A stretch of 64,000 bases of DNA, from contig NZ_CP089468.1 of NCBI RefSeq assembly GCF_021233435.1, positions 2,378,597 to 2,442,596 on the forward strand. Direction: 5' to 3'. Below the pieces are notes generated by a model. It made no database searches. It saw only the letters and a list, made by a program, of their open reading frames with translations, and had not been told where the DNA came from. This DNA is from Halobacterium noricense (GTDB taxonomy: Archaea; Halobacteriota; Halobacteria; Halobacteriales; Halobacteriaceae). The translations under genes and the position numbers were made by a program. Shown here in pieces: positions 17,496-27,384 of the stretch (its first letter is position 1; each line of letters opens with the position of its first letter).

Positions 17496-18650
17496 TCAGG
17501 CCGTCTTCACTTCCTCCCACACCGACCGCCAGGCGTCCTCGTCGTCGACGGCCTTGAACGGAATCATGCCGTCGAGGCGGCCGGGGTCGATGGAGCCGTA
17601 GAGTTCGTTGCGGCGCTCCGAAAGGTGTTCGGAGGTCTGGGGGTTAACGCTGGGCGCGTGCCCCTCGCGGGCGAGCGTCGCGCCGCTCTCGGGCGCGATG
17701 TACTCGTCGACGACCTGCCACGCGAGGTCGGAGTGGTCGGTTTGCTTGGAGACGACGGCCGCCTCGAACCACGACATCGACCCCTCTTTCGGCGTCGCCA
17801 TCTTCACCCAGTCGTTGCCGTCTATCCACATGTTGGTGAGGTTCATGCGGCCGGAGTGGCCGACGTGGAAGTCGCCCTTCTTGATGCCCTTCACGAACGA
17901 CGCGTCGCCAGCGATGTAGCTGGAGAGCAGCGACTGCTTCTGGTCGACGAGCACCGACTTCACTTCCTCCAGCTGGGACTCCGAGAGCGTGATGCGGTCG
18001 CCCTCGAAGGCGTCGTGGAATCCGAGGTGGAGCGCCGCGGCGGTCATCGCCTTGAAGTGGTTGTCGTAGAGCGCGACCTTCCCGCTCAGGTCGACGCCCT
18101 CGACGCCCTCGAAGAGCACGCTCCAGGACTCCTCGTGCTCGGGGACGTCCCGGGAGTCGTACCCGTATCCGTAGAATCCGAAGCGAATCGGCACGCCGTA
18201 CGGTGTGCCGCCGGCCGACAACTGACCGTTCGTGAACTCCTTGAACTTCTCGTAGAGGTTCGGATAGTTTTCGAGGTCGTCGAGCGGCGCCGGCTCGACG
18301 AGCCCGGCCTCCGCGAACCGCGGAACGTAGTTGTTGTTCGGGACGGCGATATCGTACTGTTCGTCCTGGCCGGACTGCCATCCGGAGAACATGTCCGCCG
18401 AGGATGTCGACTTCGTGATTTCGATGTTCACGTCGACGGCCGACTCGACGGCCTCCACGACGTCGTCGCGGGCGTAGTGCTCCCACGTGATGACGTTGAG
18501 TGTCGGTGTGTCCGACCCGCCACCGATGCAACCCGCGAGCGCCGTCGTCGTCGTCGCCGCGCCCGCTGCCGCGAGGAACGACCGACGGTTCACCGTGCCG
18601 CGGCCGGCGCCGTCCGGAGCGCCGCTCGCGGTGTCGTCGTGCGTGGTCAT
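17496..18650 (-). CDS. ABC transporter substrate-binding lipoprotein, PotD-like
   Basis: A 384-residue periplasmic-type binding protein anchored outside the cell. A twin-arginine signal NRRSFLAAAGAATTTTALAGC ends at a lipobox Cys near residue 41. The mature protein opens with LNVITWEHYARDDVVEAVE, the spermidine/putrescine-binding (PotD) pattern. The actual ligand could be a polyamine or another cation and cannot be settled here. ATG 18650 is followed by a 20-residue acidic leader before the Tat motif, which is usual in haloarchaea. Confidence 0.88.
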   Translation of the reverse strand: MTTHDDTASGAPDGAGRGTVNRRSFLAAAGAATTTTALAGCIGGGSDTPTLNVITWEHYARDDVVEAVESAVDVNIEITKSTSSADMFSGWQSGQDEQYDIAVPNNNYVPRFAEAGLVEPAPLDDLENYPNLYEKFKEFTNGQLSAGGTPYGVPIRFGFYGYGYDSRDVPEHEESWSVLFEGVEGVDLSGKVALYDNHFKAMTAAALHLGFHDAFEGDRITLSESQLEEVKSVLVDQKQSLLSSYIAGDASFVKGIKKGDFHVGHSGRMNLTNMWIDGNDWVKMATPKEGSMSWFEAAVVSKQTDHSDLAWQVVDEYIAPESGATLAREGHAPSVNPQTSEHLSERRNELYGSIDPGRLDGMIPFKAVDDEDAWRSVWEEVKTA

Positions 18651-18864
18651 TATACTGCCGCACAGTAATTTCGCCCAGCGAATAAGGGGGCGAATACACG
18701 CAACACGTGTGGACACTCGTGACGGAGCCAACAGCCGGTATCGGGAATTCGAGCCCTCGAAACTCCTTCTACCGGCACAACCCGCCAGTGCGTAGCGTTA
18801 CAGAAAGCGGCAATATAGGCGGACGGCAACGGGCGCATACGCGGCTACTTGTTAGCGCGAGCCG
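18651..18864. promoter_or_regulatory. Divergent promoter region of the ABC importer
   Basis: These 214 bp separate the binding-protein operon (minus) from the ATPase gene (plus) and must hold both promoters. An 8-bp perfect palindrome, ACACGTGT, lies at 18703-18710, about 55 bp before the binding-protein start, and could be an operator. AT-rich boxes AGTAATTT near 18664 and GCAATATAGG near 18812 are candidate promoter elements. No gene is seen inside. Confidence 0.45.
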
Positions 18865-19965
18865 ATGGACGCAGGTGCAGACGGACGCAGCGTCGCGGCC
18901 GACAGCGACGTTCTCGTCGAACTCGACGGCGTGCGGAAGACCTACGGGGAGACAACGGCCGTCGAGGACGTGACGCTGCGCGTCGAGCGCGGCGAGTTCT
19001 TCACGCTCGTCGGGCCGTCGGGCTGCGGGAAGACGACGACGCTGCGGCTCGTCAGCGGGTTCGAATCGCCGACAAACGGCGCCGTCCGTATCGACGGCCA
19101 CGATGCCACCGGCGTCCCGCCGGAGCGCCGCGACACGAACCTCGTCTTTCAGCACCACGCCCTGTTCCCGCACATGACCGTCGCCGAGAACGTCGGCTAC
19201 GGCCTCCGCAAGGACGACAGCGTCTCCGGCGACGAGCACGACCGCCGCGTCGCCGAGATGCTCGAACTCGTCGACCTCGACGGGTTCGGCGACCGGTCGC
19301 CGCCGGACCTCTCCGGCGGCCAGCAACAACGCGTCGCGCTCGCCCGTGCACTCGTCAACGAGCCCGCCGTGCTGTTGCTCGACGAGCCGCTGGCGAGCCT
19401 CGACCGCAAACTCCGCAAGGAGATGCAGTCGGAGCTACGCCACCTGAACGGCGCCGTCGACGGCTCGTTCTTCTACGTCACCCACGACCAGGAGCTCGCG
19501 ATGGCGACCTCTGACCGCATCGGTGTGATGCGCGACGGCGAAATCGTGCAGGTCGGGACGCCCGAAGACGTCTACCGGAACCCCGCGTCCCCGTTCGTCG
19601 CCGAGTTCGTCGGCGACACCAACCTGCTCGACGGCCGCGTCGAAACCGCGGACGGCACGCCGACGCTGACCGTCGGCGACTGGCTCTCAGCCCCCGTCGA
19701 GACGGACGCCACCGGCGACGTCACCGCGTCGATTCGCCCCGAGATGCTCCAGCGCGTCGACGACCCGACCGCCGCCGGCGCGTTCCCCGCCGACGTCCGC
19801 GAACGTACGTTCCAGGGCGAATCGGTCCGCTACCACCTCGCCCCCACCGAAGCAGGGGGCGACGTCGAACTCCTCGCGTCAGTCCACGACCCCAGCATGC
19901 CACTGTCCACGGGGGACCAGGCGACGTTTGCGGTCACCGGCGACCCCGTCGTCTTCGACGACTGA
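18865..19965 (+). CDS. ABC transporter ATP-binding protein, polyamine-type (PotA-like)
   Basis: A 366-residue ATPase: Walker A GPSGCGKTT, Q-loop VFQHHALFP, signature LSGGQQQRVALARAL, Walker B VLLLDEPLASLD and the switch His in YVTHDQELA. A TOBE-like domain follows from about residue 250 (SIRPEMLQRV, VRERTFQGESVRYHL), as in PotA/FbpC. An 18-residue acidic leader precedes the nucleotide-binding domain. It faces away from the permeases and binding protein it must serve. Confidence 0.92.
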   Translation: MDAGADGRSVAADSDVLVELDGVRKTYGETTAVEDVTLRVERGEFFTLVGPSGCGKTTTLRLVSGFESPTNGAVRIDGHDATGVPPERRDTNLVFQHHALFPHMTVAENVGYGLRKDDSVSGDEHDRRVAEMLELVDLDGFGDRSPPDLSGGQQQRVALARALVNEPAVLLLDEPLASLDRKLRKEMQSELRHLNGAVDGSFFYVTHDQELAMATSDRIGVMRDGEIVQVGTPEDVYRNPASPFVAEFVGDTNLLDGRVETADGTPTLTVGDWLSAPVETDATGDVTASIRPEMLQRVDDPTAAGAFPADVRERTFQGESVRYHLAPTEAGGDVELLASVHDPSMPLSTGDQATFAVTGDPVVFDD

Positions 19966-20169
19966 CGGCTCGCTGGCGCTGGTATAGTACTCGACGCGTC
20001 TCCCTACGGTCTCTCATTCCGCGGCAGTTCATTACGCTCACTTCCCCACCGTTCGCGGGTCACGCCGTTCGCCGTAACGTGGTTCGGAGCGAGCGGCAGC
20101 GAGCGAGAACCACGCTGCTCGCGGGTCGCTTCGCTCCCCGCTCGCGATAACGAGGGTCTTCGCTGACGC
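19966..20169. repeat. Palindromic convergent intergenic region
   Basis: This stretch between potA-like and asparaginase 3' ends has no gene. It contains an inverted repeat CGTGGTTC...GAACCACG near 20079-20114 with GAGCGAGC-rich sequence between the arms. A second stem, CGAGGGTCT...AGACCCTCG near 20150-20179, runs into the end of the asparaginase coding region. Both could form RNA hairpins on either strand and may serve as bidirectional terminators. Confidence 0.55.
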
Positions 20170-21102
20170 TCAGACCCTCGCTGTCTGCATCTGCTCGGAG
20201 TTGAACGCCTCCCCGACCGTCCCGTCGCTCCCGAGCACGATGACGCCCGCCGACGACCCCGTGAGTTCGCCGAACTCGGCGATGGCGCGGTCGGCCGCTT
20301 CCTGCGCGTCCAACCCGGATTCGAGGTGGCGGACGGCGCGCCGCGTCAGCGTCGCCTTGGCGATGTCCTCGCCCGCACCCGTCGCGGAGGCAGCGCCCGC
20401 GGGCGCGGCGTAGAACCCCGAACCGATTTGCGGAACGTCGCCGACACGGCCCGCGAGTGCGAGCCAGCGCCCGCCCGTCGACGTCGCCGCAGCGAGGTTG
20501 TCACCGTCGAATGCGACCGCGCCGACGGTGTCGTGGTCCTTCTGGTCGCGCCCCTCGGGGTCCTTGCTCGCGGCGCTACCGCTCGCTCGTTCCGTGGCCT
20601 CACTCCGTTCGGCCACGCGCTCCCCAAATTTGTCCTGAATCCAGTCGAGGTGGTCGAGCGGGCTTCCATCGGGGTGGTCGTCGAGGTCGTCCCAGCGCTG
20701 TTGGGTGTCGTCGCTCCAGAGGTCGCACTCCACGTCGACGCCGACGTCGGCGGCGAAATCGACGGCATGGACGCCGTTCAGGAGGACGTGGGGTGTGTCC
20801 TCCATCACGGCGCGTGCGACCGAGATAGCGGCCTCGACGCCGGGCATCGACGCCGCCGCGCCCGCCCCCCTATCGCTGGTCATCACACCCGCGTCCGTGC
20901 GAATCACGCCGTCGGACTGGACCGCGCCGCCCGTACCGGCGTTGAACCGGGTGTCGGCTTCGAGGATGCGAATCGCGGCTTCGACCGCGTCAACGGGGTC
21001 GTCCTCGCTCGCGCCCGCGTCGACCGCCTCGTCGAGTGTCGCCTGGCGCGGCACCGGTTCGTCCACGCTCGTGCCCGCGCCGCCGTGTACGATGACCTGC
21101 AT
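20170..21102 (-). CDS. Plant-type L-asparaginase / isoaspartyl peptidase (Ntn hydrolase)
   Basis: A 310-residue precursor. The N-terminal VIVHGGAGT and FNAGTGGAVQSDG motifs and the nucleophile Thr192 in HDTVGAVAFD identify the family; autocleavage before Thr192 would yield the active alpha/beta form. IGSGFYAAPAGAASATGAGE carries the substrate-binding Gly loop. Just before the cleavage site, residues ~161-188 form an unusual insert (VAERSEATERASG and following) encoded by palindromic DNA. It falls where family members have a variable linker, so activity may survive. ATG 21102 is used. Confidence 0.9.
   Translation of the reverse strand: MQVIVHGGAGTSVDEPVPRQATLDEAVDAGASEDDPVDAVEAAIRILEADTRFNAGTGGAVQSDGVIRTDAGVMTSDRGAGAAASMPGVEAAISVARAVMEDTPHVLLNGVHAVDFAADVGVDVECDLWSDDTQQRWDDLDDHPDGSPLDHLDWIQDKFGERVAERSEATERASGSAASKDPEGRDQKDHDTVGAVAFDGDNLAAATSTGGRWLALAGRVGDVPQIGSGFYAAPAGAASATGAGEDIAKATLTRRAVRHLESGLDAQEAADRAIAEFGELTGSSAGVIVLGSDGTVGEAFNSEQMQTARV
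20575..20622 (-). repeat. Palindromic in-frame insert in the asparaginase gene
   Basis: Codons ~161-176 of the asparaginase. The DNA contains a 7-bp inverted repeat, CGTGGCC at 20593-20599 and GGCCACG at 20611-20617, and GCTCGCTCG-type sequence. The encoded VAERSEATERASG peptide resembles a Ser/Arg/Glu-rich peptide I recall from unrelated haloarchaeal proteins. One of six such inserts in this window. Confidence 0.6.
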
Positions 21103-21254
21103 ACGGCGACCTGTCTGGCCCGGACGCTTAGTGTGTGCGGATTCGGGCGGCGTACCGCGGGAGAGCGACGGTTCCGCGCGCGCTACGTCACGTGTTGACG
21201 TGCCTGCGCGAAACAGCAGTCCTTTTAGGCGCATCGGGTGACGTTGATACGATT

Positions 21255-22514
<1,260 letters not shown>

Positions 22515-22636
22515 GACGAGGTCTTCGAACCCTCGGCTCGCACCGAGGACGTCGAGGACATCGCGTAACTCGCACCCCCACGTTCCGTTCTTCTTTCGAC
22601 GCGCTACCGGCCAGCGACGCGTCGGCGACAACGCAT

Positions 22637-22951
22637 ATGCGTCTCGATAGCGTACTTCGAAACGTGCCAGAGGACAACGACTTCGGCGGCATCGACGTAC
22701 CGGGGATGGAAGACATCGCGCGGGCCGAGCAGGAGCTGTCGGTCCACGTCGAGCGCCGCACGTACGACAAGCCCGTCACGGTCGTCGAGGGGTTCGACCC
22801 GGAGGTCACCGACGTCGGCGACGTGGCGACGACGCTGAAGAAGCGCCTCGGCGCGGGCGGCACGGCCAAAGAGACCAGCGTCGAGGTGCAGGGCGACCAC
22901 GAGGACCGCGTGAAGGACGTCCTCGAAGAAGAAGGCTTCAACGTCGAGTAA
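22637..22951 (+). CDS. SUI1-domain protein (eIF1-like)
   Basis: A 104-residue protein. The C-terminal half (VTVVEGFDPEVTDVGDVATT, then KKRLGAGGTAKETSVEVQGD) is the SUI1 fold of translation initiation factor 1; the N-terminal ~40 residues are acidic and lack the CxxC knuckle of the other archaeal SUI1 type. It probably acts on start-codon selection or as a stress version of it. ATG 22637 is used. The gene converges on a small membrane protein with a 4-bp gap. Confidence 0.85.
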   Translation: MRLDSVLRNVPEDNDFGGIDVPGMEDIARAEQELSVHVERRTYDKPVTVVEGFDPEVTDVGDVATTLKKRLGAGGTAKETSVEVQGDHEDRVKDVLEEEGFNVE

Positions 22952-22955
22952 CGGG

Positions 22956-23303
22956 TCAGTCCGCGAGCGGGTTCGCGGGCACGCCGACCTGCTCGTGGCG
23001 TCGATAGACGTAGGCGGCGGCGACCAGTGGCGCGACGAGCGGGACGGCCATCAGGAAGTACAGGACCGAGGGCGTCCACGCTCCCGTGGCGGCGAGGTAC
23101 TGTTTGTCGAAGTAGAGGAACGCCGGCGAGCACAGCGCGAGCAGGAAGCCGAGTGCGACGACGGCGAACACCGGGAGCATCGCGAACGGGTCCGGCGGGA
23201 GGACGACGCTGAGCGCGAGCGTGACGGGGAACGTCGCCGCGAGGAGCGCAATCGGCACCCACCAGCGGTCGCTGCGTCCCGTGTCGGCGGGTGAGTCGGT
23301 CAC
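22956..23303 (-). CDS. Small multipass membrane protein, unknown function
   Basis: A 115-residue protein with three helices (PIALLAATFPVTLALSVVL, FAVVALGFLLALCSPAFLY, LYFLMAVPLVAPLVAAAYVY). No ATG is available near the domain edge, so GTG 23303 (VTDSPADTGRSDRWW) is taken as the start. It is divergent from the DUF5817-like gene at 23410. No family recognised. Confidence 0.7.
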   Translation of the reverse strand: MTDSPADTGRSDRWWVPIALLAATFPVTLALSVVLPPDPFAMLPVFAVVALGFLLALCSPAFLYFDKQYLAATGAWTPSVLYFLMAVPLVAPLVAAAYVYRRHEQVGVPANPLAD

Positions 23304-23409
23304 AACGGAGACGACGACACGGGCCGGTATCAATATTGGCCACGTTCGCGCCGGCAGCGACCGCGCGCGGACGGGACGTTTATGGGCGAAGCCGCCCGAA
23401 TCTGGGACG

Positions 23410-23934
23410 ATGACGTACGCGGTCGTCGGCTGCACGGACTGTGGCGCGCTGTGGGTCGTGGAGGGACGCCCCGACACCTCGGGGTGTCCGCGCTGCGAGC
23501 GACGCCACCAGTTCTCGAAGCTCCGGAAGTTCGTCCAGACCGACGACGAGGACCACGCCCGCGAGGTGCGGGCGTCGATGCTCGCGAACCGCGCGGGCCA
23601 CGGCGACGCGTTCGCGGAACTGGACGACTTCACGACGCTCGGCGACTTCGCGGAAGACGCGGGGATGAGCGACGAGGAATTCCTCGATTCGGCTGGCGTC
23701 GACGTCGAGGCGGTGTCGGCCGTCGAGGAGCACGTCGAGCAGTCCGGGCGCAGCCTCGGGAAGCGCGAGGCCGTGCGGACGGCGCTGCGCGAACTCGACG
23801 AGCCCACGGAAGCCGAGGTGAAGGCGTTCGCGGCGGAGCACGGCGTCGATGGGGACTACGTCGAGCGCGCGCTCGACAAACTGCGGCGTGCCGGCGACGT
23901 CACCGAGTCCGGCGATGGCTACCGGTTACTGTAG
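23410..23934 (+). CDS. Zinc ribbon plus winged-helix protein, DUF5817-like
   Basis: A 174-residue soluble protein. The N terminus holds a zinc ribbon, CTDCGALW...CPRCERRHQF. The middle is acidic and helical. The last ~60 residues (KREAVRTALRELDEPTEAEV to VERALDKLRRAGDVTESGDG) look like a winged helix. This matches my memory of DUF5817 proteins of haloarchaea. A nucleic-acid-binding role is inference. ATG 23410 is well placed, with a GTTTAT box about 30 bp upstream (GGACGTTTATGGG). Confidence 0.8.
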   Translation: MTYAVVGCTDCGALWVVEGRPDTSGCPRCERRHQFSKLRKFVQTDDEDHAREVRASMLANRAGHGDAFAELDDFTTLGDFAEDAGMSDEEFLDSAGVDVEAVSAVEEHVEQSGRSLGKREAVRTALRELDEPTEAEVKAFAAEHGVDGDYVERALDKLRRAGDVTESGDGYRLL

Positions 23935-23980
23935 CCGGCGACCCACACGTTCTTGCCGGTGGCTGTGCGACGTTCCGACG

Positions 23981-24322
23981 ATGGACGGACGGCTGGCGCG
24001 AGTCTGGCAGGTCGTCGTCGGTGTGACGCTCGTGAGCGCAGCGGTCGTGGTCGTGCTGGCGAGCACGGACCCGTCGTGGCCGGTGCCTGGGGTGTCGACG
24101 CTGGCGGCGCTGGCTGGCGTGTTTGTGGCCGGGTTCACGCTCGCCGCAATCCTGCGCGTGCTCGCCGGCGAACACGACTACGGCGTCGGGAACCTGCTCG
24201 CAGTCGTCGGCTGGCTCCTCCTCCTCGTCGGCGAGCTGCTGGAGAGCGAGGCCGCGACCGTCGGCGGGATTGCGGTCGTGTTGGCGGCGGGCGCGTACCT
24301 CGTCTGGCTGGCGGTCGATTAG
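23981..24322 (+). CDS. Small membrane protein, unknown function
   Basis: A 113-residue protein with four hydrophobic helices (VVVGVTLVSAAVVVVLA, LAALAGVFVAGFTLAAIL, LLAVVGWLLLLVGELL, VGGIAVVLAAGAYLVWLAV). It begins 46 bp after the DUF5817-like stop and may be cotranscribed. Its TAG stop overlaps the TAA stop of the 44-residue reverse-strand gene in the tetranucleotide TTAG. Confidence 0.7.
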   Translation: MDGRLARVWQVVVGVTLVSAAVVVVLASTDPSWPVPGVSTLAALAGVFVAGFTLAAILRVLAGEHDYGVGNLLAVVGWLLLLVGELLESEAATVGGIAVVLAAGAYLVWLAVD

Positions 24323-24453
24323 AGCGGGCCGCTGGGGAGCGCGCGCAGCAGCGTCAAGGAGAGCACGAGCACCGTGAGCAGGAGCTTCAGCACCCGGAGC
24401 ACGCGCACCGCCCACGACCGGTCCTCCGGCTCGTCGCCCGAGTGTGCGTTCAT
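24319..24453 (-). CDS. 44-residue single-helix membrane peptide
   Basis: ATG 24453 begins MNAHSGDEPEDRSWAVRVLR, followed by a membrane helix LKLLLTVLVLSLTLLRAL and a short tail ending SGPL. An acidic head, a Trp at the interface and one helix make a plausible small membrane protein. It shares a stop-codon overlap with the convergent gene and has the base composition of local coding DNA. Not recognised. Confidence 0.55.
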   Translation of the reverse strand: MNAHSGDEPEDRSWAVRVLRVLKLLLTVLVLSLTLLRALPSGPL

Positions 24454-24522
24454 ATCCCAGTACAGGGCGTGGGGTGAAATAACTCCGTGTCTGCCGCACG
24501 GTGAAACTGAAAGTACTCCGGG

Positions 24523-25782
24523 TTAGCGGCCGAGTTCCGCGTGCGCCGAGGAGAGGTGGCGGGACGCGAGTGCGGCGAGCAGGCTGAGTTCGCCGGCGAG
24601 CGCACCCGCAGCGATGATTTCCGCGAGCGCGTCGGCGTTCGCGCCGGCCGGGTCGCCGCCCCCGCGCACGCCGAGGACGTCCAGCGCCTCGCGCTGCGTG
24701 GGGAGTTTGGTGCCGCCGCCGACGGTGCCGACTTCGAGGCTCGCGAGGTTCACCGAGGCGTAGAGTTCACCGGCAGACGAATCTGCCGAGCCCGCACTCG
24801 CTTCGCTCGCGCGGACATCTCCCCTGGCTTCGACGGTCGTGATGGCGTTCGAGCCCTCGACGACCTGTGCGGCGTCCTGCCCGGTCGCGAGGAAGACGGC
24901 GGCGACGGTGTTCGCGGCGTGCGCGTTGAACCCGAAGCTGCCGGCCTTCGCGGAGCCGATCAGGTTCTTGCGCGTGTTCGCTTCCTCGATGGCCTCGGGG
25001 GTGGTGTCGAAGCGCTCCTCGACGACGTCCCGGGGGATGGTGACGTCCGCGGTGACGGTGCGGCCGCGGCCCTCGACGGCGTTGATGGCGGCGGGTTTCT
25101 TGTCCGCGCAGAGGTTCCCGGAGAGCGCGACGAGTTCCGCGGGCGTCTCCGCCTCCACCACGTCGGCGGCGGCTTCGGTGGCGATGGTGGCCATGTTCAT
25201 CCCCATCGCGTCCTTCGTGTCGTAGGCGAACCGGAGGAAGACGCTGTCGCCGACGACGTACGGCGTGACCTCCGTGAGTTCGCCGTGGCTCGTGGTGCTC
25301 TCGGCGACCTCGCGGAGCGCGTCGAAGTTGTCCTCGACCCACTCCGCAACCTCCGCGCCCTCGGTGACGTCCGCGACGCGGAAGACGGGTGCGCGCGTCA
25401 TCCCAACTTTCGTCACCCGGGCGTTCGCGCCGCCCGCCGCCGTAATCGCCGAGCAGCCGCGGTTGACGGAGGCGACGAGCGCGCCCTCCGTCGTCGCCAG
25501 CGGGAGGTAGAACTCGTCGTCCGCAGCCCCGCCGTTGACCGCGATGGGGCCGGCGACGCCGAGCGGGAGCTGGGTGCCGCCCGCGAGGTTCTCGATGTTC
25601 GGGCCGACCTCGTCGGCGTCGAACGCGAACGCGCCCGTGGCGTCGAGACTGGCGTCGGTCTCGCGTTCGAGGAGTTCGCGGCGCGCGGCCGCCGCGGTGT
25701 CGGCATCGGCGTGGCCTTCGAGTTCGTAGAGCCGGAGGTCGCCGTCCTGCACGCGGTCGGCGAGGTCGCTGGCGTCGGTCAT
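24523..25782 (-). CDS. hmgA: HMG-CoA reductase, class I
   Basis: A 419-residue enzyme making mevalonate for archaeal lipids, NADPH-dependent. Catalytic residues are intact: Glu in LATTEGALVAS, Lys in LCADKKPAAIN, Asp in ATGQDAAQVVEG and the His near the C terminus in ASRHLSSAHAELGR; DAMGMNMATI is the nucleotide-binding loop. Residues ~321-337 (GDVRASEASAGSADSSA) are an extra segment between ITTVEAR and GELYASVNLASLEVG, where homologues I remember have only a few residues. Its DNA is hairpin-forming. It is divergent from the thiamine-binding gene. Confidence 0.94.
   Translation of the reverse strand: MTDASDLADRVQDGDLRLYELEGHADADTAAAARRELLERETDASLDATGAFAFDADEVGPNIENLAGGTQLPLGVAGPIAVNGGAADDEFYLPLATTEGALVASVNRGCSAITAAGGANARVTKVGMTRAPVFRVADVTEGAEVAEWVEDNFDALREVAESTTSHGELTEVTPYVVGDSVFLRFAYDTKDAMGMNMATIATEAAADVVEAETPAELVALSGNLCADKKPAAINAVEGRGRTVTADVTIPRDVVEERFDTTPEAIEEANTRKNLIGSAKAGSFGFNAHAANTVAAVFLATGQDAAQVVEGSNAITTVEARGDVRASEASAGSADSSAGELYASVNLASLEVGTVGGGTKLPTQREALDVLGVRGGGDPAGANADALAEIIAAGALAGELSLLAALASRHLSSAHAELGR
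24772..24822 (-). repeat. Palindromic in-frame insert in the HMG-CoA reductase gene
   Basis: Codons ~321-337 of hmgA. CGGCAGACGAATCTGCCG at 24771-24788 is a perfect 7-bp stem with a CGAA loop. Next to it, a second, imperfect palindrome of CGCACTCGCTTCGCTCGCG type reads through. Length is a multiple of three and the frame is kept. Confidence 0.7.
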
Positions 25783-25891
25783 ACCGGGGCGTCGTCGGCG
25801 CGACGCCCTGAAGGTTGCCCTTTCACGCGCGACGGCCGACTCCTCGTGGTAAATAGTGGGTTATATCACTCCGTAATCCAGAGTCGCGGGT

Positions 25892-26233
25892 ATGACAGTC
25901 ACCGCGATGCTGTCGGTCGCACCGCTGGACAGTCCCGACGTGGATTTCGACGCGGAGATAGCGAAGGCCATCGACGCGCTCGACGACTACGACGTGCGCT
26001 ACGAGACCCACCCCATGGAGACCACCATCGAGGCCGACAGCCTCGACGAGGTGTTCGCCGCGGCGCAGGGCGCAACCGAGGCCGTGGACGCGAGCCGCGT
26101 CAGCACGAAGCTCAAAATCGACCACTTCCGTGAGGAGGACCTCGCCGTCGAGGAGAAAGTCGACCGCGTGGAGAACCACCTCGGTCGCACGGCCGCCAGC
26201 GACGACGCGCGCAACGGAGGGAACGAGCAGTGA
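25892..26233 (+). CDS. Thiamine-binding protein, MTH1187/YkoF-like
   Basis: A 113-residue ferredoxin-like protein (MTVTAMLSVAPLDSPDVDFD, then YDVRYETHPMETTIEADSLD) matching the DUF77/thiamine-binding family, which binds thiamine or its precursor in the cytoplasm. The C-terminal ~20 residues are a basic/acidic tail. A GGTTATATCAC box about 30 bp upstream is a good promoter. The stop TGA overlaps the GTG start of the next gene (GTGA), so the two are translationally coupled. Confidence 0.85.
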   Translation: MTVTAMLSVAPLDSPDVDFDAEIAKAIDALDDYDVRYETHPMETTIEADSLDEVFAAAQGATEAVDASRVSTKLKIDHFREEDLAVEEKVDRVENHLGRTAASDDARNGGNEQ

Positions 26234-27384
26234 GCCGGGAGAGCGGCGAGCGTTCGTCGTCGCGCCGGGCGTTCGTCGCAGCAGTCGGAAGCACGACTGC
26301 GCTCGGCCTCGCGGGCTGCATCGGGTCCACGGACACGAGCGAGACGACCACGACCACCGGAGGAACGACCACGACCACCGGCGGGACGACCGCGACAACG
26401 TCGGGCGAGCCGCAGTCGCTGAGGGTCGGGACGACGCAGGCGTACGTCGACGCGGTGTCCACGAGCGCCGGCGATTGGGTGAAGGCGACGTTCGAGTCGG
26501 AGTACGACGTGGACTTCGAGTGGGTCGTCCGCGAGAACGAGCTCAACGACTTCATCCAGCGCAAACAGCAGGGCGCCGCCCTCGGCGCGGACGGCTACGT
26601 CGGCGTCACGCCGACGGGGCTGGTGCGCGCGGACCGCAACCTCGACGAGTCGCTGTTCGCGGCGTTCGACACCTCGCGCATCTCGAACAGCGACGACGTC
26701 GTGGACGCCTACCGGTTCGACCCCCAGCAGCGCGTGCTCCCGACGGGGTCGTCGTACGTCTGCATCGTCTACGACGAGAACGAGGTGGACGCGCCCGAGA
26801 CCCTCGACGACCTCACGAAGGACGCGTGGGCGGACAGCCTCATTCTCGCCAACCCCCAGGACACGGTGACGGGGCTGAGCTTCCTGCTGTGGACGGTCAA
26901 GGAGTACGGACCGGACGGCTACCTCGACTACTGGGACCGCCTCGTGGACAACGGCCTCCAGACTTCGGGGTCGTGGAACGCCGCCTACACCGCGTACTCC
27001 AACCAGGAGGCGTCGATGGTCGTCTCCTACAGCACCGACCAGGTGTACGCCTCCCAGAGCGAGGACACGGACATGGCGCGCCACCAGATTGCGTTCCCGA
27101 ACGACCAGGGGTACGCGTACGTCTCCGGCGTCGCGCAGTTCGCGGACAGCGACAACGACGACCTCCTGCACACGTTCGCGGACTTCATGCTGGAGGCCGA
27201 GACCCAGCGCGAGGTCGCGGTGAAGAACGTCGGCATCCCCACGGTCTCGGACGCCAGCCTTCCCGAGGAGATGCAGCAGTACGCGCACGTTCCCGAGAAC
27301 AAACTCCAGTACGGCTACGAGACGCTTCGGGACAACGCCGACGAGTGGCGCGAGGACGTGTCGCGTCGCATCGCCACGCAGTAA
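26230..27384 (+). CDS. Thiamine ABC transporter substrate-binding lipoprotein
   Basis: A 384-residue Tat lipoprotein: SRRAFVAAVGSTTALGLAGC leads to a lipobox Cys, followed by a Thr-Gly linker of about 30 residues. The mature domain (LRVGTTQAYVDAVSTSAGDW, VLPTGSSYVCIVYDENEV, LANPQDTVTGLSFLLWTVKE) resembles TbpA/ThiB. The GTG start is dictated by the 4-base overlap with the upstream gene. The permease and ATPase that normally follow are missing; the next 298 bp are gene-free. Confidence 0.85.
   Translation: MSRESGERSSSRRAFVAAVGSTTALGLAGCIGSTDTSETTTTTGGTTTTTGGTTATTSGEPQSLRVGTTQAYVDAVSTSAGDWVKATFESEYDVDFEWVVRENELNDFIQRKQQGAALGADGYVGVTPTGLVRADRNLDESLFAAFDTSRISNSDDVVDAYRFDPQQRVLPTGSSYVCIVYDENEVDAPETLDDLTKDAWADSLILANPQDTVTGLSFLLWTVKEYGPDGYLDYWDRLVDNGLQTSGSWNAAYTAYSNQEASMVVSYSTDQVYASQSEDTDMARHQIAFPNDQGYAYVSGVAQFADSDNDDLLHTFADFMLEAETQREVAVKNVGIPTVSDASLPEEMQQYAHVPENKLQYGYETLRDNADEWREDVSRRIATQ

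Noticed and set aside
25783..25891. TPP riboswitch before the thiamine-binding gene
   Set aside because: The CUGAGA-type and other conserved THI-box segments are not present in this 109-bp spacer.
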